A stretch of 64,000 nucleotides of DNA from JBEGHD01 sp049334165 (GCA_049334165.1 JBEGHD010000015.1); one strand, 5' to 3'. Counted from the stretch's first letter, positions 25,485 to 34,158 are shown. The notes: generated by a model not told the origin, from the sequence alone. A program made the numbers and translations.

Positions 25485-27554
25485 TTAACTCACAACATCA
25501 CCAGGTTCCATCCCTTTTTCCGGAGAAACAAAGCTCAACTCGCCACCTTTTCCTTCGGCCATCAAAATCATTCCCTGGCTCTCTACCCCTTTGATTTTTC
25601 GCGGAGCGAGGTTGACGATCAGGCTCACTTTTTTGCCCACCACTTCTTCGGCATCGTAGTGTTCGGCAATTCCCGAAACTATTGTTCTCTCATCAATTCC
25701 GGTGTCCACTGTTAACTTGAGAAGCTTCTTCGTCTTGGCAATCTTTTCGGCAGCCTTGATCTCACCCACACGAATATCGAGCTTGGTGAAGTCATCAAAA
25801 ACAATGTCTTTCTTGGCTTCTTTCACCGGATTGGCGGCAGCCGCTTTTTCAGCTTTTCTGACGTTCAGTTTTTCCACTTGCTTTTCCACCGTTTCGTCAT
25901 CCACTTTTTTGAAGAGAATGCCGATTTTGTCGATCACGTGTCCCACTTCCAGAAGTGCAATTCCGGCTTCCTGCCAGTTGGTTCTTGGCAGCTTGAGACC
26001 TTCGGCCATTTTCTTTGTGGTAAACGGCAAAAACGGTTCGAGCACAACGCACAGATTTGCAGTGATTTGCAGCGTGATGTACATGATTGTCTTCACGCGA
26101 TCGGGATCTGTTTTGATCAGTTTCCACGGCTCAGAATCCGCCAGGTATTTGTTCCCAAGTCGGGCCAGGTTCATGGCTTCGAGCTGCGCCTCACGGAATC
26201 GGTACGATTCTATCAGCTTACCGACTTTGGCTGGAGTTTCCTCCATCTTTTTCAATACCTCTTTGTCTTCGGCTGTGAATTCTCCCGGCTGTGGAATTTT
26301 ACCTTCGTAGTATTTGTGCGTCAACACCACCGCGCGGTTCACGAAGTTTCCAAGGATGTCGGCCAGCTCGTTGTTCACCTGATCTTTGTAGCCATTCCAC
26401 GTAAACTCGCTGTCGCGATTTTCGGGCATGATGCTGCAAAGAACGTAACGCAATTGATCTTGCTGATCTTCAAATTCTTTCACGTATTCGTGAATCCAAA
26501 CGGCCCAGTCGCGACTGGTGGAAATCTTACTTCCCTCGAGGTTCAAAAATTCGTTGGCCGGCACATTTTTCGGAAGGATGTAACTTCCGTGCTCCTTCAG
26601 AATTATCGGGAATATGATGCAGTGGAAAACGATGTTGTCCTTGCCGATAAAATGTATCAGCTCGGCATCTTCGCTCTGCCAGTAATCTTTCCAGTTTTTG
26701 CCGTTTTCTTCGGCCCATTTTTTTGTTGCCGAAATGTAGCCGATCGGTGCATCGAGCCACACGTAGAGCACTTTTCCTCCGGCTCCTTCCACGGGGACTT
26801 TCACGCCCCAGTCGAGGTCTCGCGTCATCGAGCGGGATTGCAACCCAGAGTTTATCCACGACAGCGATTGTCCCTGCACATGGTGTTTCCAGTCTTTTGG
26901 GTTGTGGTGCTGTTTGCCGTCCAGCTCGCCCTTTTCGATGAAATCTCTCATCCAGTTTTCATGACGGCCCATCGGCAGATACCAGTGAGTGGTTTCTTTC
27001 AATACCGGAGTTTTTCCCGAAAGCACCGACTTTGGGTTGATCAATTCCTGCGAGCTCAGGGAGCTACCGCAGTTTTCGCACTGATCACCGTAAGCCGCTT
27101 CGTGACCGCACTTTGGGCAGGTTCCCATCACGTAACGGTCTGCCAGAAACTGGTTGTTTTCTTCATCATAAAATTGCTTGGAAGTCTCCGTTTCAAAAGA
27201 TCCTTTTGCGTTGAGGTCTTCAAAAAAGCTCTGAGCCATTTCGTGGTGAGACGAGTCGCTTGTGCGGTGGTAGATATCGAATTCGATGCCCAAATCCACA
27301 AACGAGTTTTTTAGGATGTCGTGGTACTTGTCCACGATCTGCTGAGGAGTCACACCTTCCTTTTTGGCGCGCAGCGTGATGGCCGCACCGTGCTCATCGC
27401 TTCCGCAAATGAAAGCTACGTCTTTACCCATCGAGCGTAGGTAGCGCACGTAAATGTCGGCCGGCAGATAGGCACCGGCAACGTGGCCGATGTGCAATGG
27501 GCCATTGGCATAAGGAAGAGCTGCTGTGATCGTGTAGCGTTTGGGTTGGGACAT
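25485..27554 (-). CDS. metG: Methionyl-tRNA synthetase
   Basis: Class I synthetase of 689 residues that charges tRNA-Met. The HIGH motif is at 21-24 (GPLHIGHVAG) and the KMSKS loop is the variant KISTS at 343-347. A knuckle with CPKCG and CENCG (C146, C149, C159, C162) should bind zinc. The anticodon-binding helical domain is followed by a C-terminal EMAP/Trbp111-type tRNA-binding domain (about 583-689; DFTKLDIRVGEIKAAEKI). The leader is long (about 180 bases from the -7 box) and contains one copy of the dispersed GC-rich repeat. Confidence 0.97.
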   Translation of the reverse strand: MSQPKRYTITAALPYANGPLHIGHVAGAYLPADIYVRYLRSMGKDVAFICGSDEHGAAITLRAKKEGVTPQQIVDKYHDILKNSFVDLGIEFDIYHRTSDSSHHEMAQSFFEDLNAKGSFETETSKQFYDEENNQFLADRYVMGTCPKCGHEAAYGDQCENCGSSLSSQELINPKSVLSGKTPVLKETTHWYLPMGRHENWMRDFIEKGELDGKQHHNPKDWKHHVQGQSLSWINSGLQSRSMTRDLDWGVKVPVEGAGGKVLYVWLDAPIGYISATKKWAEENGKNWKDYWQSEDAELIHFIGKDNIVFHCIIFPIILKEHGSYILPKNVPANEFLNLEGSKISTSRDWAVWIHEYVKEFEDQQDQLRYVLCSIMPENRDSEFTWNGYKDQVNNELADILGNFVNRAVVLTHKYYEGKIPQPGEFTAEDKEVLKKMEETPAKVGKLIESYRFREAQLEAMNLARLGNKYLADSEPWKLIKTDPDRVKTIMYITLQITANLCVVLEPFLPFTTKKMAEGLKLPRTNWQEAGIALLEVGHVIDKIGILFKKVDDETVEKQVEKLNVRKAEKAAAANPVKEAKKDIVFDDFTKLDIRVGEIKAAEKIAKTKKLLKLTVDTGIDERTIVSGIAEHYDAEEVVGKKVSLIVNLAPRKIKGVESQGMILMAEGKGGELSFVSPEKGMEPGDVVS

Positions 27555-27624
27555 GCTTTTCTATTTAAAAATTCTTCCAATTTTCCCACAGGTTCTCTAG
27601 ACTGCGCCATTGAGCGAAAGCCGG

Positions 27625-27657
27625 TTGTCGAGCGGAGTCGAGACGAGCAGGGTGGTT
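27625..27657 (+). repeat. Dispersed GC-rich repeat, copy 1
   Basis: TTGTCGAGCGGAGTCGAGAC followed by GAGCAGGGTGGTT. The first 20 bases are identical to the reverse complement of 49001-49020, and the extended form resembles 49043-49074. It lies in the metG leader. Confidence 0.75.
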
Positions 27658-27737
27658 TAAAATCATTTCTACCGAATTCAAAGAGATACACTGCTGTTTT
27701 TTAACAGAGTTTCTTTGGCATCTTTCGAATTGGGCAG

Positions 27738-27745
27738 CAAAGATA
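27738..27745 (-). promoter_or_regulatory. Promoter -7 element upstream of metG
   Basis: TATCTTTG on the minus strand, an exact TAnnTTTG match. It predicts a long untranslated leader for metG (about 27555-27732). A CAA (TTG on the minus strand) at 27759-27761 is only 13 bases away. Confidence 0.45.
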
Positions 27746-27771
27746 GCCACATTTTATACAATCTTTAGGGC

Positions 27772-28680
27772 GTGAAAAAAGACGAAATCATCTATCCAGA
27801 AGCGCTAAAACCGGGAGACTCAATTGGCATTGTTTCCACGGCCCGGAAGATCAGCCGCGAAGAGTTGCAGCCAGCCATCGATCAAATCAAAAAATGGGGA
27901 TTTGAAGTGGTTCTCGGTGAAAACCTGTTTGCCGAACACCACCAGTTTGCGGGGACAGCAGAACAACGACTCAGCGATTTCCAGCAGATGCTGGACAATC
28001 CAAAGGTCAGAGCCATTCTGTGTGCCAGAGGTGGCTACGGCACCGTTCAGATTATCGATCAGATTGACTTTTCGAAATTCAGACAAAACCCTAAATGGAT
28101 TTGCGGCTACAGCGATGTGACGGTGCTTCACAACCATATTTATCAAAACTGCGGAGTGACCACGCTCCACAGCACGATGCCGATCAACTTTGCGAAGAAC
28201 ACTCCCGAGGCTCTGCAATCACTGTACGATGCCCTGACGGGAAAGAAGCCGAAATTTGAGTTCACTCCCGAGGAAGGCTCGCGATCAGGAACTGCAAAAG
28301 GACAAATGATCGGAGGGAACCTCTCGATTTTGTACAGCCTCACCGGGACGCCCTCACATATCGACACCAGCGGACAGATTCTCTTTTTGGAAGACCTGGA
28401 CGAGTACCTCTACCACATCGACCGGATGATGATGAACCTGAAAAGAGCCGGAATGATCGAAAACCTGGCCGGCCTCATCATTGGCGGAATGACCGACATG
28501 AACGACAATACCATCCCCTACGGCTACTCAGCCAAAGAAACTATTCTTGAGCATGTGAAAGATTATGATTTTCCTGTTGCTTTTGGTTTCCCGAGTGGAC
28601 ATCTGGATGGGAATTTGACTTGGGTTCATGGGGGTGAGGTGGAGATGGAGGTTGGCACTAATAAGATTGTCGTGTCTTAA
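27772..28680 (+). CDS. LD-carboxypeptidase (S66 family)
   Basis: Peptidoglycan-recycling or immunity-type serine peptidase of 302 residues that cuts the L-D bond of tetrapeptides. The catalytic set is visible: S114 in GYSDVT, E207 in LFLEDLDEYLYHIDRM, and the histidine of PSGH (277). No signal peptide is present, which fits the cytosolic LdcA type. The start codon is GTG at 27772, directly before the conserved PEALKPGDSIGIVS segment. It diverges from metG. Confidence 0.92.
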   Translation: MKKDEIIYPEALKPGDSIGIVSTARKISREELQPAIDQIKKWGFEVVLGENLFAEHHQFAGTAEQRLSDFQQMLDNPKVRAILCARGGYGTVQIIDQIDFSKFRQNPKWICGYSDVTVLHNHIYQNCGVTTLHSTMPINFAKNTPEALQSLYDALTGKKPKFEFTPEEGSRSGTAKGQMIGGNLSILYSLTGTPSHIDTSGQILFLEDLDEYLYHIDRMMMNLKRAGMIENLAGLIIGGMTDMNDNTIPYGYSAKETILEHVKDYDFPVAFGFPSGHLDGNLTWVHGGEVEMEVGTNKIVVS

Positions 28681-28707
28681 CCTTTAGCAAACTTCTGAAG
28701 GGTAGCG

Positions 28708-29001
28708 CTAGAGGGGAGTCCATTTTTTGGGATCGCGAGAAGTATGAAATACAGAAACGATTAATATTTCGTCCCGTGCCACTGTAAAATGAATTCCGTA
28801 AGGAAATTTCTTCAGAAAGAAGATTCTCACATTGCCATACTTAACTTCAATTTTGAGAGGGTTGTCTTTTATGTTTTCAATTGCAGATTCGATTCTTCTT
28901 TCAAATCGCTCACCTAATTTAGATTGTTGTTTTTCATACCACAAAAAGGCATCTCTCACATCAACCTCTGCCGATTCTGATATGATAATTGAATAAGACA
29001 C
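28708..29001 (-). CDS. RelE/ParE-family toxin
   Basis: A 97-residue protein of the RelE/ParE fold: an N-terminal strand and two helices (SESAEVDVRDAFLWYEKQQ, LGERFERRIESAIENI), then the strand-rich end with VRIFFLKKFPYGIHFTV and ILIVSVFHTSRDPKKW. The FHTSRDP end is typical of ParE-like toxins, which act on gyrase or, for RelE, on mRNA at the ribosome; which applies is not decided here. Its start shares one base with the stop of the antitoxin gene, the standard tight coupling. It converges on the LD-carboxypeptidase gene. Confidence 0.9.
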   Translation of the reverse strand: MSYSIIISESAEVDVRDAFLWYEKQQSKLGERFERRIESAIENIKDNPLKIEVKYGNVRIFFLKKFPYGIHFTVARDEILIVSVFHTSRDPKKWTPL

Positions 29002-29210
29002 TACTTCTTAAAAATATCCTTCTTCGCCTCTTCCCAGCTTCTTGTTTTCATGTTACCTTTTTCAATTTCCTCGAGACGTTCGTTCACTTCTGCCTTATGC
29101 GATTCGGGTATTTTGTAACCTTCTGAAATTGAGACATAGCTCAGTGTCTTTAAGAAATCGAGAAAAGCCTGATAGTTTTCTTCTTCAATATTTAAAGTGA
29201 TTCGCTTCAT
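29001..29210 (-). CDS. Antitoxin of the ParE/RelE pair
   Basis: A 69-residue acidic protein upstream of the toxin gene and overlapping it by one base. The first part (MKRITLNIEEENYQAFLDFLKTL) could form a strand-helix DNA-binding unit; the C-terminal helix (EVNERLEEIEKGNMKTRSWEEA) is typical of antitoxins that wrap the toxin. Size, order and spacing make the antitoxin role likely, though no family motif is decisive. Such antitoxins normally repress their own promoter, here the box at 29233-29240. Confidence 0.8.
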   Translation of the reverse strand: MKRITLNIEEENYQAFLDFLKTLSYVSISEGYKIPESHKAEVNERLEEIEKGNMKTRSWEEAKKDIFKK

Positions 29211-29232
29211 GAGAAAGTTTTTAAGGTAAATT

Positions 29233-29240
29233 CAAAGTTA
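29233..29240 (-). promoter_or_regulatory. Promoter -7 element of the toxin-antitoxin operon
   Basis: TAACTTTG on the minus strand, an exact TAnnTTTG match 22 bases before the antitoxin start. Self-repression at this site is expected for such modules but no operator was identified. Confidence 0.55.
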
Positions 29241-29345
29241 ATGAATATTAGAAATGCCTGAATGTTTTTGACTTCCCTGTGGTGAACAGATTCCCGAGAG
29301 GGCATGTGGGTAGGGTTGAGGGGGGGAGATGGTAAAGTTCAAATA

Positions 29346-29387
29346 TTTTAGCAAGCTACAAGTGCTATCTGCTTAGGTCTGCTAAAA
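29346..29387. promoter_or_regulatory. Inverted repeat upstream of the interrupted gene
   Basis: TTTTAGCA (29346-29353) and TGCTAAAA (29380-29387) form perfect 8-base arms with an inner AAGC/GCTT pair. It lies between the toxin-antitoxin promoter and the gene starting at 29428. It could be an operator or a weak terminator; neither is shown. Confidence 0.35.
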
Positions 29388-29427
29388 CTTATGTATGATA
29401 CCTTCGAATTAACTACCTTTCTCACTA

Positions 29428-29889
29428 ATGAAATCTCTTACCCACATTCTGATTCTTTGCTTTTTATGTCTGTCACTTGACTTTCAGGGACAGTCGACAC
29501 AAATGATTTCCGAAAAAGAGTTTATTTCAATTTGCAAAACTATCTCAGAACTCGAAGTGATTAATGAGGCTGGATTAATAGATAATCATGACGGTGAAGA
29601 GACTTTGTTTTTCCTCGGTAAAACGGAGCAATTGAATCTGCCGGCAACTATTATAAGGGATGGTTATTAGATAAAAATTTGGCACTTACAGGATCTATTC
29701 GTTTACAGTAAGTCACACATAGAGCTTACTGAAGTATCTCAAATTGAGAATGGACTTCTTGTTAAAATTATATCCAAAAATTGGGACGAATCTGGTAGTG
29801 ATAAACCTATAGTTGGCGGAACATTGACTTTTAAATTTGTAGATGGTGAGTTGAAGTTGATCTCCGAAAATGTTGAGTTTGTGGAATGA
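29428..29889 (+). pseudogene. Small secreted-protein gene interrupted by one in-frame TAG
   Basis: The frame opens with a good signal peptide (MKSLTHILILCFLCLSL...GQS) and runs 80 codons to a TAG at 29668-29670. Reading straight on in the same frame gives 72 further sense codons, ending at TGA 29887-29889, with ordinary protein composition (IKIWHLQDLFVYSKSHIELT ... LKLISENVEFVE). A single base change (for example TGG to TAG) would explain it. The intact product would be about 153 residues, with a plausible beta-rich secreted domain. Family unknown. A sequencing error or a genuinely short 80-residue protein are the alternatives. Confidence 0.75.
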
Positions 29890-30043
29890 AATCTTCGGTG
29901 AATTAGTTCGACTATCAAGTTTCCGAGTATGAGGAGTTGACCCTGCCTCTTCCATGAGCAAGCCGAAATTTTTTTTCGAAAGAATTTCTCTCTAACCCGT
30001 TCACAATCCCCACTTCAATTCGATAGGAAAGAAAAACTACACC

Positions 30044-31477
30044 ATGAACCGAATTTCTTTCTTTCTGCTCCTTCCATTTTTCTTCATCACTGTCCAACTC
30101 GAAGCACAGGTAAATGCAATTCCTGTTTCGGAAAACGATCGAAATCAGGGCAAGCTTCCCGAGCAAACCGTTTTGACTGTGCCGAATGCTCAACCTCAGA
30201 AATGTATCCCGGACGATGTTCGCGAAGAAGTGAGACAGAGAATCGAGACAAACAAAGCCCGAATTAAGAAAGACAATCCCGATACTTTTGAAGGAAACCG
30301 GGGATCGCATCCGCTTTTCATTTTGCCTATTCAACCAAAAGAAGGATTTGACGACTACGGTTATTACGCCACCCGATTCTTTGTCGATCACAATAGCTCA
30401 TTTAATCAGCACGAAGATTACAATTGTGGTGAAAGGACCTACGATTGGTCCACAGGAGATCACGAAGGGACGGATTTTGTGATTTGGCCGTACCCGTGGA
30501 AATACATGGAAGAAAGTGTTATGGAAGTGAGAGCCGCAGCAGAGGGGACAATTGTGGATAAGCAGGACGGGAATTTTGACATGAATTGCCAGAATAATGG
30601 AAATCCCAATTGGAATGGAATCGTGATAGAACACCCGGACGGCTCACAGGCCTGGTACTGGCATTTTAAAGATGGAGGGATTACCTCAAAAGAAATTGGG
30701 GAAACTGTGGAAACCGGTGAGTTTTTGGGAGTGGCCGGAAGCTCTGGAAGTAGCAGCTATCCACACCTTCATTTTGAGATTTATGATTTTGAGGAAAACC
30801 TGATTGACCCATTTATCGGGGATTGCAATGCTGAAGAAACCGGTAGCTGGTGGGAGAGTCAACCCGATTACTACGAGCCGCAAATCAACCACATTTCTAC
30901 CCACATCAGCCCGCAGTTGTCTATCGACTGCCCAACACCAGAAGTCACACACGAAGCCGAAAATTTCATAATTGGCGATACGCTGGTTCTTCGAGTTTTC
31001 TATCGTGATCTGATGCCTAGTTCAGTCACAACGGTGAGGATTTGGAGAGGCATCCAGAACGTGGCCAGTTGGGAGTTTACCAATCCCTGGGGTTATTACG
31101 ATGCAGCCGATGCGTATTGGCAATACGTTCTGGACGATTCGTGGCTGCCGGGAAACTACGTTTTTCAGGCCGAATACGAAGGTGTCACCTACAGCAGCAA
31201 TTTTACAATTGCAACCGAAATAGGAGTAGAAGAGGTTGCGGAGACGGAGCTAAATATTTATCCGAATCCTGCTGAGGATTTTCTGCATGTTGTATTTCCT
31301 GCAGAACTTGTTGGCGGAGACCTTTTGGTTTCGGACGCTTTTGGACGAGCTGTAATCAGGGGAGTGGTCGACAAACAAAGTATGGACCTGGGAATAGAAG
31401 ACCTTGCTTCTGGAGTTTATTTTCTTCGAGCCAATCGCGATGACCTTATGCTCAGCAAAAGGTTTGTGGTGAAGTAG
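30044..31477 (+). CDS. M23 metallopeptidase with type IX sorting domain
   Basis: A 477-residue exported zinc peptidase. The signal peptide ends near residue 22 (LEAQ). The LytM/M23 domain (about 125-255) has its zinc ligands H140 and D144 (HEGTD) and H243 (HLHFEI), plus H207 in WYWHF and H241, so it looks active. M23 enzymes cut peptidoglycan or other glycine-containing peptide crosslinks. A beta domain follows (about 290-390), then a type A sorting domain starting LNIYPNPAEDFL and ending KRFVVK. Type IX export outside the cell suggests a target other than its own wall; this is inference. Its stop is 4 bases from that of the convergent gene. Confidence 0.92.
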   Translation: MNRISFFLLLPFFFITVQLEAQVNAIPVSENDRNQGKLPEQTVLTVPNAQPQKCIPDDVREEVRQRIETNKARIKKDNPDTFEGNRGSHPLFILPIQPKEGFDDYGYYATRFFVDHNSSFNQHEDYNCGERTYDWSTGDHEGTDFVIWPYPWKYMEESVMEVRAAAEGTIVDKQDGNFDMNCQNNGNPNWNGIVIEHPDGSQAWYWHFKDGGITSKEIGETVETGEFLGVAGSSGSSSYPHLHFEIYDFEENLIDPFIGDCNAEETGSWWESQPDYYEPQINHISTHISPQLSIDCPTPEVTHEAENFIIGDTLVLRVFYRDLMPSSVTTVRIWRGIQNVASWEFTNPWGYYDAADAYWQYVLDDSWLPGNYVFQAEYEGVTYSSNFTIATEIGVEEVAETELNIYPNPAEDFLHVVFPAELVGGDLLVSDAFGRAVIRGVVDKQSMDLGIEDLASGVYFLRANRDDLMLSKRFVVK

Positions 31478-31481
31478 ATTT

Positions 31482-32237
31482 TCAATTCTCAAAATCGTGC
31501 GTAATCCACAGTCCCACCGAGGCGTAGTGGAAGTAGGAAAAAGTGTAAAGTTGGTCGTTGTCAGCGCCACCTTCAAGCAGGCGGTAGCCGGCCTTTAGCC
31601 AGACGTTATCGTAAACCTGATAATTGTAGAACAGCGCCACATCCGCTGCACGGCCTTGAGGAGCAGCCAGTGCATCTCCCGAAAAAGTGATTGCGTTATT
31701 CTCATTCGGTTTCCAGCGACCGTAGAAATTTATCAGCGGAACAATACCGAGGTCGGGGGAGATGTCGCCCTTATCTCCCGAGAGAAAAGTGATGTCTGCA
31801 TCCCGGACTTTCACCGTCAGTCCGGCTCCAGCAAAAAAGTTCTCTTTTCTCAAAAAATTATACCTGTAGGTCAACCGGTAGGAGTCGAACCTGTAGCGCA
31901 CGTTCAAGTCTTCACCTTCAGAAAAATTGGCTTCCTTGAACCGAATGTCATTAGGTGCCTTGCCACTGTAAGTCACCTGCAAGGGAGCAACCAGCAGCGA
32001 AAAAGTGTGCTTTTCATTAATTGTGTAATTCACCCTGGTTCTGAAAAAAGAGGAGAAGTCCTGATCAAAAGCTTCGCCCAGCGCAACCTGGGTTCCTTCG
32101 TCAGACGGAATTCGCAACTCATTGTACTCAGTGAAAACAGCTCCTCCTTCTATATTCACAGTAAACTGGCCAATAGCAACAGTGCCGAATAGAAATAAAA
32201 CAATAGTGAGTAGAGCCGATTGGGTTTTGTTTCGCAT
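31482..32237 (-). CDS. Probable outer-membrane beta-barrel protein (251 aa)
   Basis: The signal peptide is cleaved near residue 23 (VAIGQ). The mature protein is built of alternating strands with aromatic girdle residues (YRFDSYRLTYRYNF, FFAGAGLTVKV, VALFYNYQVYDNVWLKAGYRLLEGG) and ends in an aromatic strand (YFHYASVGLWITHDFEN), as in small outer-membrane barrels. No named family recognised and no ligand suggested. Single-gene unit, convergent with the M23 gene. Confidence 0.7.
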   Translation of the reverse strand: MRNKTQSALLTIVLFLFGTVAIGQFTVNIEGGAVFTEYNELRIPSDEGTQVALGEAFDQDFSSFFRTRVNYTINEKHTFSLLVAPLQVTYSGKAPNDIRFKEANFSEGEDLNVRYRFDSYRLTYRYNFLRKENFFAGAGLTVKVRDADITFLSGDKGDISPDLGIVPLINFYGRWKPNENNAITFSGDALAAPQGRAADVALFYNYQVYDNVWLKAGYRLLEGGADNDQLYTFSYFHYASVGLWITHDFEN

Positions 32238-32329
32238 AAACCTGTACTAAATCTTTTGATGTAGATGTGATTTAGCAAACAGGATGCTGGAGGCAATTGT
32301 TGAGATTCCGGGTTATGGAACAGGATCAA

Positions 32330-32923
32330 TCATTGGAGGTCATAAAAGACACCAATTTCAAAACGGAGTTTATTAATTGTTTTGCCGAGATCCGCTTCGA
32401 ATTGAATGTGTTTGTCGGACCTGAAGATTCGTCCTGGTGCAAAACTCAAGTGCGTGCCGAACTTTGAGTCTGCAATTTGACGATATTTCAAAATGATCGG
32501 AAATTCGAGCTCCGGGCGATAGAACCTTTCCCACCAGTTGAGAACAGCATTTGGAGCGTAAGCGTGGGCACCACCCGAGACGCCAATTTGCAACTCAAAA
32601 TGATTTTCCCCCTTCACAAGTGAGTAAAAAAGTCCAACTCCTAGTGCTACGGAGGCAGTTCCTTTCGCATTGATCGAACTTACAGTAGGTCCGTTTGCTC
32701 CTTGTCTTTCACGTACTTCTTTATAGTAGTAGATATTATAGCTTCCGTTCCCTCTAAAAGACCACCTGTTGCTTAGGTCTATTTCTCCAAACCCAACTGC
32801 ACAAAACATTTGATCAAATCGATTGTCTGTAGCCTGATAGGAGAAAGCCACTCCGCCTTCCTGACAGCGGCCTGCGTTTGAGAAAAATATGGCGAACAAG
32901 AAAAGGAATAGAGAAACTCTCAT
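32330..32923 (-). CDS. Exported beta-rich protein, possible outer-membrane barrel (197 aa)
   Basis: A signal peptide of about 20 residues (ending NAGRCQ) precedes a protein of glycine- and aromatic-rich strands (ASVALGVGLFYSLV, HFELQIGVSGGAHAYAP, RFEIGVFYDLQ). The aromatic-ended C-terminal strand fits a small outer-membrane barrel. I do not recognise the family. The gap to the 251-residue gene downstream (93 bases) allows co-transcription. Confidence 0.65.
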   Translation of the reverse strand: MRVSLFLFLFAIFFSNAGRCQEGGVAFSYQATDNRFDQMFCAVGFGEIDLSNRWSFRGNGSYNIYYYKEVRERQGANGPTVSSINAKGTASVALGVGLFYSLVKGENHFELQIGVSGGAHAYAPNAVLNWWERFYRPELEFPIILKYRQIADSKFGTHLSFAPGRIFRSDKHIQFEADLGKTINKLRFEIGVFYDLQ

Positions 32924-33030
32924 AGACGTATAGTTTAATTAGCTAAGCTGAAAAGTTAGTCAATTTTGTGAACACGTCTTAAAGTCTGGAAAAAGAGCAA
33001 GTTAATCTTGTACTCACAAGAGAGCTTAGT

Positions 33031-33228
33031 TTATCGATGCGCCTTTTTCGACCCGAACAAGAGATAAAGAATGGCCCCTACTATTGGGAAAAAGATAACT
33101 ACGATCAACCACAAAATTTTCCTTCCATCACCTTGTATCGAGCCGCTCACGATTTTACCAATGGCATAGATCCAAAGGGCAACTGAAATAAGGGCGAGGA
33201 TGAGTATTGTCCAAAAAGTAGCTTCCAT
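33031..33228 (-). CDS. Small PLDc_N-type membrane protein (65 aa)
   Basis: Two membrane helices joined by a short polar loop: TFWTILILALISVALWIYAI and LWLIVVIFFPIVGAILYLLF, then a basic tail GSKKAHR. This matches the phospholipase D N-terminal (PLDc_N) domain, found alone in many small membrane proteins of unknown role. I use the start at 33228 (MEATFW) because the longer frame from 33273 adds a polar stretch not usual for the family. Confidence 0.75.
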   Translation of the reverse strand: MEATFWTILILALISVALWIYAIGKIVSGSIQGDGRKILWLIVVIFFPIVGAILYLLFGSKKAHR

Positions 33229-33455
33229 AAAGATGAGATTAGTGAGCGATGATCTTGTTTGAGAAAAAAACAAGCAACTTCTGCAAAGGTTTTAAAGCAA
33301 CCTGTTTCAACGAAACCGTGAAAGCTATTCAACAGTTTGGTCTTCTGATTTTCTCATCAATCCGCCCAAAATCCTGATTCAACAAGCTTTGAGGGAGTTT
33401 AACCCCTGCGGGAACAGATCTTGAGTCTTTTTAACAGAATCAAAAAAACTGAAAA

Positions 33456-34103
33456 ATGAGACTTAAAACAATTTCGATATTATCGTTCATCGCTTTGATG
33501 TTAATGACTGGTTGCAACACTACCGAAATAATAGGCAGTTGGGAAGCTCCCGATGCCGAAGAAAATGTATACAACAGTGTGATGGTGACCGGCCTCACCA
33601 GTACCATCCTGCCTCGAGAGCAAGTGGAGCGCGAGATGGTAGATGCCCTGAATAAAGAGGACGTGTATGCCGCTCACAGTCTGGGGGTAATCACCAACAA
33701 CATGAATATGGCCAATGAGAGTTTTCAGGACAGCGTGGTGATGATGGTTGATGCCAAAGGTTTTGACGCCTTGCTCACCATCACTTTGTTGGAAAAGGAA
33801 ACTGAAGCGCGCTACGTTCCCGGAACGGTTTACGATCCTGTTGTGGGCTATCCGTACTACAATAATTTTTGGGGCTACTACTCCTACAACTACGGTGTGG
33901 TTTACGACCCGGGCTACTACAACGTAGAGCGAGATTATTACATCGAGGCCAATCTCTACGATGCAGACTCGGAAGAGATTATTTGGTCAGCACAAACCCG
34001 TACTCACGATCCCGGTACACTAGGCAATCTGGCAGATGATTTTGCCAAAGTGATTGCCGAAGAACTCGATGAAGAGGATTTGCTGATGGAAGAAGAAGGA
34101 TAA
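33456..34103 (+). CDS. Lipoprotein of unknown function (215 aa)
   Basis: The lipobox LMTGC puts the lipidated cysteine at residue 20. The N-terminal half has an alternating strand-helix pattern (VYNSVMVTGLTSTILPREQVEREMVDAL), and a tyrosine-rich loop follows (about 125-155). The later segment IEANLYDADSEEIIWSAQT and the helix before the acidic tail resemble DUF4136-like lipoproteins, but the match is weak. A clear terminator follows at 34127. Confidence 0.75.
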   Translation: MRLKTISILSFIALMLMTGCNTTEIIGSWEAPDAEENVYNSVMVTGLTSTILPREQVEREMVDALNKEDVYAAHSLGVITNNMNMANESFQDSVVMMVDAKGFDALLTITLLEKETEARYVPGTVYDPVVGYPYYNNFWGYYSYNYGVVYDPGYYNVERDYYIEANLYDADSEEIIWSAQTRTHDPGTLGNLADDFAKVIAEELDEEDLLMEEEG

Positions 34104-34126
34104 TCCTTTTGAATGAAACTTTTGTG

Positions 34127-34158
34127 AAAGCCCGAGCCGAGTTGGTTTGGGCTTTTTT
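34127..34158 (+). terminator. Terminator of the 215-aa lipoprotein gene
   Basis: AAAGCCC (34127-34133) pairs with GGGCTTT (34149-34155), with a T run after. 24 bases past the stop codon. Confidence 0.8.

Noticed and set aside
25878..27314. Plus-strand 478-codon open frame opposite metG
   Set aside because: It is antisense to a well-conserved gene, has a cysteine/histidine/phenylalanine-heavy composition typical of a shadow frame, and shows no motif.
28681..30000. A larger anti-phage defence island around the toxin-antitoxin pair
   Set aside because: Only the two-gene module and a broken small gene are present; no restriction, nuclease or retron-like genes nearby.
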